A stretch of 16,546 nt of DNA, from assembly GCA_045595425.1 (NCBI GenBank), contig JAZOAL010000040.1:1-16546 (forward strand). The letters are read 5' to 3'. The notes under the pieces are model-generated. The model saw only the letters and a program-made list of their open reading frames with translations. It ran no database searches and was not told where the DNA came from. This DNA comes from SIG710 sp045595425. GTDB lineage: Bacteria > Bacillota > Clostridia > Oscillospirales > CAG-272. Both the position numbers and the translations under genes were made by a program. Of the stretch, positions 7,904 to 13,265 are shown piece after piece. How positions within the stretch are numbered: the stretch's first letter is position 1; every line of letters starts with the position of its first letter.

Positions 7904-7931
7904 AATAACATGCGCCGGAGGGGGTGAAAAG

Positions 7932-8780
7932 ATGGGATATGTGGTTTATGCGGATATACTGTTCCTCATTGACTTCAGTATGGATTTTTTGACCTTTTAC
8001 ATAGTTTCCCATATAATGAGGCAAAAAATAAAGCTGATAAGGATATGCTCTGCTTCTGCCATGGGGGGAGTTTATTCTGTTATATCTCTCGGCATGAGTG
8101 TAAATCGCCTTCTCGGATTCGTTTTTGATATTTTCGTTTGCTTTGTTATGTGCATGACGGCATTTTTGGAGAAAAGTCCGAAAAGATTCAGAAGAATGCC
8201 GTTTTATACCGTTATTTATTTTATAGTTTCCGCAATGCTGGGGGGGATCATGACGGCTCTGTTCGGACTTCTAAACCGTTCTGTTACCGGCATAGACGGC
8301 GGCAGGGATGATCTGTCATTATGGGTTTTTGGGTTTGTTGCCATTATCAGCGGACTTGCCACAATGCTTGGCAGTGATCTTATCGGGCGGAGCTCGAGAG
8401 CTAAATTTGGCAGGCTGACTGTGAAAATGGGGACAAGAAAAATGAGCTTTGAAGCAATGTCTGACAGCGGCAACATGCTTAAAGACCCCATTGGAGGCAG
8501 AGATGTGGTCATTGTTGACAGAAATCGTGCGCAATCGCTTGTTCCTGCGCTTGCATCTGGGAAAATGACTTCACTTCCTCCCGAGCTTGCGCGTACTGTT
8601 CGGTTAATACCTATCAGGACTGCCGCCGGCGAAGGAATGCTTACTGCTTTTTGCCCCGATGAGGTTTTTCTCGATTATGACGGGACAAAAAAGCAGATAG
8701 ATGTTTTGGTGGCTCTTTCAAAAGAGGAACTGAAAAACAGTCGTTGCGAGGCTATAATTTCTGCGGATTACTTTATATAA
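7932..8780 (+). CDS. spoIIGA: SpoIIGA, pro-sigma-E processing aspartic protease
   Basis: 282 aa, close to the usual ~300. Start ATG 7932 follows GGAGGGGGTG. The N-terminal half (~1-155) is a set of about five membrane helices opening with YVVYADILFLIDFSMDFL, the typical SpoIIGA start; the C-terminal half is the pepsin-like protease domain with catalytic motif D178-S-G (MSDSGNMLKDPIGG). In the family this protein sits in the sporulation septum as a dimer and, after a forespore signal (SpoIIR), removes the pro-sequence of sigma-E in the mother cell. Its substrate gene follows 13 bases later, the conserved spoIIG order. Motif, topology and neighbour agree, so the call is firm. Confidence 0.96.
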   Translation: MGYVVYADILFLIDFSMDFLTFYIVSHIMRQKIKLIRICSASAMGGVYSVISLGMSVNRLLGFVFDIFVCFVMCMTAFLEKSPKRFRRMPFYTVIYFIVSAMLGGIMTALFGLLNRSVTGIDGGRDDLSLWVFGFVAIISGLATMLGSDLIGRSSRAKFGRLTVKMGTRKMSFEAMSDSGNMLKDPIGGRDVVIVDRNRAQSLVPALASGKMTSLPPELARTVRLIPIRTAAGEGMLTAFCPDEVFLDYDGTKKQIDVLVALSKEELKNSRCEAIISADYFI

Positions 8781-8793
8781 GAACAGGAGGATC

Positions 8794-9528
8794 ATGATGA
8801 AAAAAACTGTTGGAGAATGTCTCAGAAAAAGCTGTATAATGCTTCGGCACGCATATGAGCGGCTTCTCAATTCAGACGGGAAGGGGGTATTTTACATAAA
8901 CGGTCCCGATGTGCTTCCGCCGCCGCTTACGATCGAGGAGGAAAGTGCCATTATCGGAAGGCTGGAGGAGGATGAGGAGGCACGCATTACCTTGGTTGAA
9001 CACAATTTACGGCTTGTGGTTTACATCGCAAAAAAATTTGAGAATACGGGAGTGGGGATCGAGGATCTCATATCGATAGGTACAATAGGTCTTATCAAAG
9101 CTATCAATACCTTTAGATCGGACAAGAATATCAAGCTTGCGACATATGCGTCACGCTGCATCGAAAATGAGATACTTATGTATATACGCAAGAGGAGCAA
9201 CGCCAGATGTGAAATGTCGATCGATGAGCCGCTGAATGTGGACTGGGATGGAAACGAGCTGCTGCTTTCGGACACTCTCGGCAGTGATGAGGATAATATT
9301 TCCGATGAAATTGAAATGGCGGAGGAACGTAAAATGATAAGAGATGCCGTTTCGCGTCTCGATGAGAGGGAGAGAGTGATAATAGAAATGCGCTACGGTC
9401 TCGGGGGAAGCCGCGAAATGACGCAAAAGGAGGTTGCGGATGCACTTGGAATTTCGCAGTCATATATTTCTCGTTTGGAGAAGAGAATAATAGGAAGACT
9501 TCGCGAGGAAATTGCGGATAAAATATAG
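8794..9528 (+). CDS. sigE: RNA polymerase sporulation sigma factor sigma-E precursor
   Basis: 244 aa (B. subtilis protein 239). AGGAGG at 8785-8790 precedes ATG 8794. Residues 1-~35 are the amphipathic, basic pro-sequence that tethers the precursor to the membrane, followed by the typical FYINGPDVLPPPLT. Region 2 is nearly canonical (NLRLVVYIAKKFENTG, EDLISIGTIGLIKAINTF, LATYASRCIENEILMY), as is DEPLNVDWDGNELLLSD. Region 4 ends with the helix-turn-helix ADALGISQSYISRLEKR. Sigma-E drives early mother-cell transcription after cleavage by SpoIIGA, encoded just upstream. In many Firmicutes sigG comes next; here it does not, and structured non-coding DNA and accessory genes follow. Confidence 0.97.
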   Translation: MMKKTVGECLRKSCIMLRHAYERLLNSDGKGVFYINGPDVLPPPLTIEEESAIIGRLEEDEEARITLVEHNLRLVVYIAKKFENTGVGIEDLISIGTIGLIKAINTFRSDKNIKLATYASRCIENEILMYIRKRSNARCEMSIDEPLNVDWDGNELLLSDTLGSDEDNISDEIEMAEERKMIRDAVSRLDERERVIIEMRYGLGGSREMTQKEVADALGISQSYISRLEKRIIGRLREEIADKI

Positions 9529-9552
9529 CGCATCTCTAAAAACTCCCCGCAC

Positions 9553-9630
9553 GGCGAATCGGCGGATCTTTTTACGTCATTCGCCACAAAAATTCTTCCC
9601 AGAGGATCAACTTTGCGCGCGAATTTTTGT
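9553..9630. other. two adjacent hairpins after sigE
   Basis: GGCGAAT (9553-9559) pairs with ATTCGCC (9579-9585), and directly adjoining it ACAAAAATTC (9586-9595) pairs with GAATTTTTGT (9621-9630), each perfect. The first can slow polymerase after sigE; neither has a classic terminator T-run, although the second right arm is T-rich. The region has no convincing ORF. Confidence 0.5.
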
Positions 9631-9676
9631 TTAGACTGACAAAAAAATCTCTCTTAGCTCTCGGCACGCCTAAGTG

Positions 9677-9764
9677 TTTAGAGGTGTCCTATAACTTTTC
9701 CGGGGCTCTAATTGCCGCGGCGCATTTTATATAAAGAAAAACGGCTATAGGGGCGTACTCTAAA
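9677..9764. other. nested inverted repeats, possible structured RNA
   Basis: TTTAGAG (9677-9683) pairs with CTCTAAA (9758-9764); inside it CCTATA (9688-9693) pairs with TATAGG (9746-9751), and near the middle is the self-complementary GCCGCGGC (9714-9721). TGTCCT (9685-9690) could alternatively pair with AGGACA (9764-9769). The rest of 9631-9855 shows no gene. Confidence 0.35.
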
Positions 9765-9855
9765 GGACAGTTTTTGAAATTTAATAGAATACGTTACCCA
9801 CCGACAGGAAAGAACATCGTATTTTTTCTGTTGTTTTTAGCGGAGAAAACAAAAA

Positions 9856-9892
9856 CACAAAAGCCGCAGATTGATTCTCTGCGGTTTTTGTG
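9856..9892. terminator. bidirectional terminator-like hairpin
   Basis: Arms at 9856-9870 and 9878-9892 pair over 15 positions (core CCGCAGA/TCTGCGG, flanked by CACAAAA/TTTTGTG with one G-T), with A-rich left and T-rich right shoulders. Its loop TTGATT doubles as the -35 of the promoter that follows. Confidence 0.55.
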
Positions 9893-9899
9893 GTATAAT
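9871..9899 (+). promoter_or_regulatory. promoter for the DUF559 gene
   Basis: TTGATT (9871-9876), 17-base spacer and TATAAT (9894-9899) with an extended -10 (TGG before it). The -35 lies in the loop of the preceding hairpin; transcription would start just before the left inverted repeat of the DUF559 cassette. Confidence 0.65.
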
Positions 9900-9910
9900 A
9901 GAGATAATGA

Positions 9911-9965
9911 AAAAGCCTCCCTTGTGTAAAGAAAGGTGGCGCGCGAAGCGTGACGGAGGGATTGT
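9911..9965 (+). repeat. left inverted repeat of the DUF559 cassette
   Basis: Inverted partner of 10311-10363. Contains the outer block CTCCCTTGTGTAAAG and the inner block GGAGGGATTGT, the latter serving as ribosome binding site for the gene at 9967. Confidence 0.75.
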
Positions 9966-9966
9966 A

Positions 9967-10335
9967 ATGCAGAGAAAACATAATAAAGCCATTGTTCCAA
10001 CCGCAAAAATGCTGCGAAAGAATATGACAAGAGAAGAAAAACACCTTTGGTATGATTTTTTACACACGTATCCGATCCGTTTTTCGCGTCAAAAGGTTCT
10101 CGGTAAATATATTGCGGATTTCTATTGCGCCGAAGCAAAACTCGTTATTGAGCTTGACGGTTCGGGACATTATACGGAAGAAGGAAAGCAATACGACAAA
10201 GAAAGAACCGCTTTTCTTGAAGAGTATGGATTGACGGTTATGAGAATACCAAACACGAAAATACAGAACAACTTTCGAGGTGTTTGCGAGTATATTGATC
10301 ACCTTGTAGAACAATCCCTCAGTCAGCTTCGCTGA
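9967..10335 (+). CDS. DUF559 endonuclease-like protein
   Basis: 122 aa. ATG 9967 is preceded at 6 bases by GGAGGG; in-frame extension upstream to 9871 crosses the promoter and repeat and is rejected. The fold is that of very-short-patch-repair-type (PD-(D/E)xK) endonucleases: TREEKHLW (21-28), RFSRQ (38-42), YIADFYC (49-54), LVIELDGSGHY (59-69), then EYGLTVMRIPN (86-96). D51, E62 and D64 are the likely metal-binding acidic residues. The stop lies inside the right inverted repeat, so the C-terminal EQSLSQLR is encoded by the repeat. Family function is not established; a nuclease acting on DNA is inferred from the fold. Gene and repeats look like one transferable unit inserted between sigE and unrelated genes. 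Confidence 0.88.
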   Translation: MQRKHNKAIVPTAKMLRKNMTREEKHLWYDFLHTYPIRFSRQKVLGKYIADFYCAEAKLVIELDGSGHYTEEGKQYDKERTAFLEEYGLTVMRIPNTKIQNNFRGVCEYIDHLVEQSLSQLR

Positions 10336-10363
10336 CAGCTCCCTTTACACAAGGGAGCCTTTT
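10311..10363 (+). repeat. right inverted repeat of the DUF559 cassette
   Basis: Inverted partner of 9911-9965. It contains two hairpins of its own (GTCAGC-TTC-GCTGAC and GCTCCCTT...AAGGGAGC) and encodes the end of the DUF559 protein. Confidence 0.75.
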
Positions 10364-10367
10364 CTTT
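10338..10367 (+). terminator. terminator in the right repeat
   Basis: Stem GCTCCCTT (10338-10345)/AAGGGAGC (10351-10358), loop of 5, followed by CTTTTCTTT; begins 3 bases after the DUF559 stop. Confidence 0.65.
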
Positions 10368-10428
10368 AGCCGATTCTTACGCTATCAATTTTCCTGACAA
10401 ATACTGACTTACTTAAAGACACAACAAT

Positions 10429-10758
10429 TTACTTGCAGATAACAATCTCACACAGTTTTCCTGTTTTTTGAGCATGTTTTATAACTGATAACGTACCCTT
10501 TGAGCTTCCATTCCAAAATGCAATGATTTTATCTGAATAATCGACTATTTCTTTATTCCTTATAATAGGGGCCGCGCGACCGTAACGCTCATATTGAGGC
10601 AGAAATACGGTAATTTTTATCCCGTTTTCTTTTGCATATTCCGCGGCGCAATAATCCACACCTGCGGCACCGCCCGAAACGATTTCATCAACGTTTGAAA
10701 TATATCTGCCGATATCAGATACGGTAACGTCCCTTGAACCAACAATTGCAATCTTCAT
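10429..10758 (-). CDS. SLOG-family (DUF2493/YspA-like) Rossmann protein
   Basis: 109 aa. I set the start at 10758 (MKIAIVGSRD) because GGAG lies about 8 bases upstream on the minus strand; a 16-residue extension upstream lacks such a site and runs into the palindromic intergenic region. The N-terminus VGSRDV (6-11), then SGGAAGVDYCAAEYA (28-42), PQYERYGRAAPIIRNKEIV (54-72) and FWNGSSKGT (81-89) are the nucleotide-binding loops of the SLOG/LOG-DprA superfamily, small cpYpsA/DUF2493 branch. Such proteins are thought to bind or process nucleotides or nucleotide-derived ligands, and many are found in mobile or defence settings; the substrate is unknown. It is transcribed away from a ribbon-helix-helix gene and shares its intergenic region, so it may be controlled by that protein. 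Confidence 0.85.
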   Translation of the reverse strand: MKIAIVGSRDVTVSDIGRYISNVDEIVSGGAAGVDYCAAEYAKENGIKITVFLPQYERYGRAAPIIRNKEIVDYSDKIIAFWNGSSKGTLSVIKHAQKTGKLCEIVICK

Positions 10759-10784
10759 AAAAAACTCCAAACAAACATTTTGTG

Positions 10785-10799
10785 TACTTATTTTAAGTA
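10785..10799. promoter_or_regulatory. palindromic operator-like site O1
   Basis: Perfect palindrome TACTTA-TTT-TAAGTA, between the putative minus-strand -10 (10810-10815) and the SLOG start. It resembles site O2 at 12 of 15 bases. Confidence 0.5.
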
Positions 10800-10809
10800 T
10801 ACTCACAAC

Positions 10810-10815
10810 ATTATA
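10810..10815 (-). promoter_or_regulatory. -10 element for the SLOG gene
   Basis: Minus-strand TATAAT (plus strand ATTATA) 52 bases before the SLOG start. No good -35 is seen at 17 bases; site O2 covers that position. Confidence 0.4.
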
Positions 10816-10836
10816 TCACAAAATAATCTTAAAATA

Positions 10837-10851
10837 TACTTATATTAAGAT
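10837..10851. promoter_or_regulatory. palindromic operator-like site O2
   Basis: TACTTA-TAT-TAAGAT, a near copy of O1, centred 52 bases from it (about five helical turns) and 18 bases before the RHH start. An overlapping ATCTTAAAATATA (10826-10838) looks like a third, degenerate copy. Confidence 0.5.
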
Positions 10852-10868
10852 TTTTTTTGAGGTTTTTT

Positions 10869-11060
10869 ATGAGAAACAAAAACAATAAGCATATTGGAAT
10901 TGAAATCGACCCGGAACTTCACTATAAACTGCACTATATCTCAAAATACTACGGGCGTTCAGCAAACGGAGAAATACTTTATTTGATAAGACAAGAAATA
11001 AAGGCTTTTGAAAAGAGAGAGGGAGAAATTGAAATTCCACAAACACAAAAAACAAATTGA
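10869..11060 (+). CDS. Arc-type ribbon-helix-helix DNA-binding protein
   Basis: 63 aa from ATG 10869, with GAGG at about 6 bases; an in-frame TTG at 10857 would put the start before that site. HIGIEIDPELHYKLHYISKYYGRSANGEILYLIRQEIKAFEK has the RHH pattern: an alternating beta strand (IGIEID), helix A (ELHYKLHYISKYYG) and helix B starting RSANGEILYLI as in Arc/MetJ-like repressors and antitoxins. The tail is charged. It is divergent from the SLOG gene, with two similar palindromes between the starts, so autoregulation and control of the neighbour is likely by inference. A strong terminator follows. An antitoxin role is possible, but no toxin partner of standard type is adjacent. Confidence 0.82.
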   Translation: MRNKNNKHIGIEIDPELHYKLHYISKYYGRSANGEILYLIRQEIKAFEKREGEIEIPQTQKTN

Positions 11061-11080
11061 AGTTATTTTGGGGGCTGTAA

Positions 11081-11119
11081 AAAAAGCACTTATGGTTTTT
11101 GCCATAAGTGCTTTTTTTA
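11081..11119. terminator. strong bidirectional terminator
   Basis: 15-bp stem, arms 11081-11095 and 11102-11116 (core GCACTTATGG/CCATAAGTGC), with an A-run on the left and a T-run on the right. It ends the RHH gene on the plus strand and can end the oad genes on the minus strand. Confidence 0.9.
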
Positions 11120-11165
11120 CTTTTGTCCCTGTATTGTACTCCTTAATTAAGTCTTATGAAGAACT

Positions 11166-11185
11166 GCATTTGTGGACACAAATGC
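11166..11185. other. short perfect hairpin between converging units
   Basis: GCATTTGTG-GA-CACAAATGC, a 9-bp perfect inverted repeat about 45 bases past the oadG stop on the minus strand. There is no T-run, so it may be an RNA-stabilising 3' hairpin upstream of the terminator. Confidence 0.4.
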
Positions 11186-11227
11186 CCTTTAGAGTACTGC
11201 TCTATTGACAGCCGTTTTTCTTTATAA

Positions 11228-11365
11228 TTATTTACTGAAAATTTTATTTAGGATAACGGTTGCCGCCATGATAACCCCGATAACGATGAAAATACCGAGC
11301 ATACCGATCCCCATATATTCAAGATTCGTAACAAAATTTATAGGCTTAAAAAATATATCAAACAT
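11228..11365 (-). CDS. OadG-like gamma subunit of Na+-translocating decarboxylase (45 aa)
   Basis: A 45-residue gene beginning MFDIFFKPINFV at 11365, with GGAGG 8 bases upstream on the minus strand, and ending IFSK-stop at 11228. Residues ~18-39 (MGIGMLGIFIVIGVIMAATVIL) form one membrane helix, and GMLGIFIVIG is typical of the short OadG-like small subunits found beside OadB in Clostridia. It lies 22 bases after the oadB stop and is surely co-transcribed. In oxaloacetate, methylmalonyl-CoA and glutaconyl-CoA decarboxylases the gamma/delta-type subunit holds the soluble carboxyltransferase to the membrane beta subunit. The product is far shorter than enterobacterial OadG (~80 aa) and lacks the soluble tail with the metal-binding histidines, so it is likely an anchor only. 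Confidence 0.8.
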   Translation of the reverse strand: MFDIFFKPINFVTNLEYMGIGMLGIFIVIGVIMAATVILNKIFSK

Positions 11366-11387
11366 AATTATACCTCCGATTTATAAA

Positions 11388-12521
11388 TTAAAAATAATTG
11401 GCAAATCCGAGGATAAGACCGCCGGCGATAACCGATGCGATCTGACCGGATACGTTTACACCGATAGAATGCATAAGCAGGAAGTTCTGAGGATCCTCGT
11501 CCTGACCCATCTTGTGAACGATACGACCGGACATGGGGAATGCGGAAATACCTGCCGCGCCGATCATGGGATTGATCTTTTCCTTGAGGAAAAGATTGAG
11601 GAACTTTGCAAAGAATACGCCGCCTGCGGTATCGAAAATGAAAGCGAAAAGACCGAGACCGAGGATCAGAAGTGTTGCAGGGGAAAGGAACTGATCAGCC
11701 TGCATCTTAAATGCGATAGTGATTCCGAGGAAGATCGTTATAAGATTTGCGAGAACCTTCTGCGCTGTCTCGGAAAGAGAATCGAGAACGCCGCACTCGC
11801 GGATAAGATTACCGAACATAAGGAAACCGATAAGAGCCGCAGAGGAAGGAGCAACCGCACTTGCAACGATGGAAATTACAATGGGAAAAAGGATGCGGGT
11901 CGTCTTTGAAACAGACTTCTGAGTATAGGGCATACGGATAAGTCTTTCCTTCTTTGTTGTGCAGAGCTTGATGATCGGGGGCTGAATGATAGGAACAAGT
12001 GCCATATAGGAATATGCGGCAACCATGATAGCTGCAATGTAACCGCCCTTGGTGGGATCATCACCGAGAAGGGTGTTTGCAACGGCGATAGCGGTAGGGC
12101 CGTCAGCCGCGCCGATGATACCGATAGAAGCGGCAACATCTGTGGGGAAGAAGACGGAAGCTAGACAGAAGGTGAAGAAGATACCAAACTGTGCCGCCGC
12201 GCCGAAAAGCATAAGCTTGGGGTTTGAAAGAAGCGGCCCAAAATCAATCATTGCACCGATACCGATAAAGAGGATCAGTGGGAAAAGTTCATTTGCAATA
12301 CCTGCGTTAAAGAGCGTTTCGAGAGGCTCTACTGCACCGGAAAACGGAATATTGACGATAATTGCGCCAAAGCCCATAGGCAGAAGAAGTGTGGGTTCCA
12401 TCTGCTTCTTGATCGCAAGGTAAATCAGAATACCGCCGATGATCCACATGACGATCATTTTCCAGTTACCGTCTGCGCCAAAAGCAAGGATATTTTCATA
12501 AAGAATTTGAAACTTGTCCAT
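11388..12521 (-). CDS. oadB: sodium ion-translocating decarboxylase beta subunit (OadB/GcdB/MmdB family)
   Basis: 377 aa, full length for the family. The start at 12521 has AAGGAG a few bases upstream on the minus strand. The protein is highly hydrophobic with about 9-11 membrane helices. Family landmarks: LLLPMGFGAIIVNIPF (45-60), FIGIGAMIDFGPLL (85-98, D93), GIIGAADGPTAIAV (134-147, D140), and near the C-terminus NPMIGAAGISAFPMSGR. In the complex this subunit decarboxylates carboxybiotin and couples it to Na+ export. Only the gamma-like gene accompanies it; the carboxyltransferase alpha subunit and biotin carrier must be encoded elsewhere, so which acid is decarboxylated (oxaloacetate, methylmalonyl-CoA or glutaconyl-CoA) cannot be read here. 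It has its own strong promoter divergent from the metal operon. Confidence 0.93.
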   Translation of the reverse strand: MDKFQILYENILAFGADGNWKMIVMWIIGGILIYLAIKKQMEPTLLLPMGFGAIIVNIPFSGAVEPLETLFNAGIANELFPLILFIGIGAMIDFGPLLSNPKLMLFGAAAQFGIFFTFCLASVFFPTDVAASIGIIGAADGPTAIAVANTLLGDDPTKGGYIAAIMVAAYSYMALVPIIQPPIIKLCTTKKERLIRMPYTQKSVSKTTRILFPIVISIVASAVAPSSAALIGFLMFGNLIRECGVLDSLSETAQKVLANLITIFLGITIAFKMQADQFLSPATLLILGLGLFAFIFDTAGGVFFAKFLNLFLKEKINPMIGAAGISAFPMSGRIVHKMGQDEDPQNFLLMHSIGVNVSGQIASVIAGGLILGFANYF

Positions 12522-12550
12522 TTTTTTCTCCTTAAAAAATTTATCGCAAT

Positions 12551-12579
12551 ATTATAACATAATATGATCATTTTTTCAA
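12551..12579 (-). promoter_or_regulatory. oadB promoter
   Basis: On the minus strand: TTGAAA (12574-12579), 17-base spacer, TATAAT (12551-12556) with an extended -10 TGT before it, 29 bases before the oadB start. Confidence 0.75.
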
Positions 12580-12626
12580 CCCCTTTAACGTTTTTTCCCG
12601 AAAAAACAATATTTTTGCAAAAAGTA

Positions 12627-12655
12627 TTGACAAAAACGCATGAATGTGTTATCAT
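12627..12655 (+). promoter_or_regulatory. promoter of the metal-efflux operon
   Basis: TTGACA (12627-12632), 17-base spacer, TATCAT (12650-12655), 35 bases before the repressor start. The -10 lies within the operator-like repeats at 12638-12677, as expected for repression by the first gene product. Confidence 0.8.
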
Positions 12656-12677
12656 ATGAACACACAAACATATGAAT
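12638..12677 (+). promoter_or_regulatory. ArsR/SmtB-type operator region
   Basis: TGTGTT (12645-12650) and AACACA (12659-12664) form an inverted repeat around ATCATATG, and CATATGAA occurs twice (12653-12660, 12669-12676), with CATGAAT at 12639-12645. ATATGAAC-type half sites are characteristic of SmtB/CadC/CzrA operators. They cover the -10 and the transcription start. Confidence 0.6.
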
Positions 12678-12690
12678 GGAGGTTCAATTG

Positions 12691-13059
12691 ATGCCCGAAA
12701 GAAAAATTCATGACCATTCGGCACTTGTGGATAAACTGCATAGGGAGCTGCCGGATGAGGAACACCTTTGTGACCTTGCCGATCTATTTAAGATTTTCGG
12801 AGATACAACGAGAATGAGGATTCTTTATTCGCTTTTTGAAAGTGAGCTTTGCGTTTGTGCCATATCCGAGCTTCTCGGAATGACCCAATCGGCAATATCA
12901 CATCAATTGCGTGTGCTGAAGGATAATCACTTGGTTGCCAATCGCCGTGAGGGAAAAACAGTTTATTATTTTCTTGCCGATGACCATGTCAGAAAGATCA
13001 TCGAGCAGGGCTATGAGCATTTAACAGAAGGAGAGAAGCATCATGAAAAAAGCATTTAA
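12691..13059 (+). CDS. ArsR/SmtB-family metal-sensing repressor (CadC-like)
   Basis: 122 aa from ATG 12691, with GGAGG 8 bases upstream; an in-frame ATG at 12676 falls on that site. It is a winged helix: LADLFKIFGDTTRMRILYSLF (29-49), recognition helix TQSAISHQLRVLKDNHLV (65-82), wing RREGKTVYYFLAD. Metal ligands fit CadC: CVC (C54, C56) with C27 and N-terminal histidines for an alpha-3N soft-metal site, and D97-x-H99-x10-H110-x2-E113, the same D-H-H-E spacing as the alpha-5 zinc site of CadC. Such proteins leave DNA when Cd, Pb or Zn binds. The gene heads the operon, overlaps the next gene by 17 bases, and its promoter carries matching operator repeats. A Zn/Cd/Pb sensor is therefore likely; the exact metal cannot be read. 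Confidence 0.93.
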   Translation: MPERKIHDHSALVDKLHRELPDEEHLCDLADLFKIFGDTTRMRILYSLFESELCVCAISELLGMTQSAISHQLRVLKDNHLVANRREGKTVYYFLADDHVRKIIEQGYEHLTEGEKHHEKSI

Positions 13060-13261
13060 GATCGAAGACCTGTGCTGTGCAAACTGCGCGGCAAAAATTG
13101 AGACCGCCATAGGAAAGCTTGAGGGTGTGCACAAGGTTTCGCTGAACTTTCTTGCCGAAAAGCTGACTATTGAAGCTGATGACACACGCTTTGATGAGAT
13201 AATGAAGGAATGTGTTAAGATTGCAAAGCGCATTGAGCCTGATTGCAATATAATACTGTAA
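13043..13261 (+). CDS. stand-alone heavy-metal-associated (HMA) domain protein
   Basis: 72 aa. ATG 13043 has GAAGGAG upstream, inside the end of the repressor gene. It is a single HMA ferredoxin-like domain: KAFKIEDLCCANCAAKIETAIGKLEGV with metal site C12-x2-C15 and an extra C11, then VSLNFLAEKLTIE. The run C-C-A-N-C with an acidic D9 is like the N-terminal domains of Zn/Cd ATPases (ZntA/CadA) more than copper CopZ, which usually has M-x-C-x2-C. It overlaps the repressor gene and ends 4 bases before the ATPase start, and that ATPase lacks its own HMA domain; so this protein probably serves as its detached metal-binding domain or chaperone. Confidence 0.9.
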   Translation: MKKAFKIEDLCCANCAAKIETAIGKLEGVHKVSLNFLAEKLTIEADDTRFDEIMKECVKIAKRIEPDCNIIL

Positions 13262-13265
13262 AAAA

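Larger units (their letters stand above)
9911..10363 (+). mobile_element. DUF559 gene framed by ~55-bp inverted repeats (cassette-like element)
   Basis: The left flank (9911-9965) and the reverse complement of the right flank (10311-10363) match 19 of 20 bases at the outer end (CTCCCTTGTGTAAA shared) and all of GAGGGATTGT at the inner end, with a more divergent centre (GCGCGAAGCG against AGCGAAGCT). The gene fits exactly between: the left repeat supplies the Shine-Dalgarno GGAGGG, the right repeat supplies the last codons, the stop and a terminator hairpin. Inverted repeats plus an endonuclease-like gene suggest a mobile or formerly mobile cassette. No target-site duplication could be fixed and no transposase is present. 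Confidence 0.55.

Noticed and set aside
9871..9966. Upstream extension of the DUF559 protein to 9871
   Set aside because: The extension would translate the promoter and left inverted repeat; GGAGGG before ATG 9967 and family length favour the shorter form.
9794..10138. 114-codon and neighbouring minus-strand frames across the DUF559 front
   Set aside because: They cover the promoter, hairpin and antisense of the DUF559 gene, with Phe/Ser-rich low-complexity products.
11008..11208. 66-codon reading frame overlapping the RHH gene
   Set aside because: It runs straight through the strong terminator stem at 11081-11116; its hydrophobic part is just the terminator and flanks translated.
11205..11909. 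234-codon plus-strand reading frame
   Set aside because: It lies antisense to oadB and the small gamma-like gene, has no ribosome binding site and reads as a charged, Cys-rich non-protein; the minus-strand genes explain the openness.
12049..12423. 124-codon plus-strand reading frame
   Set aside because: Shadow of oadB on the opposite strand, without ribosome binding site or family features.
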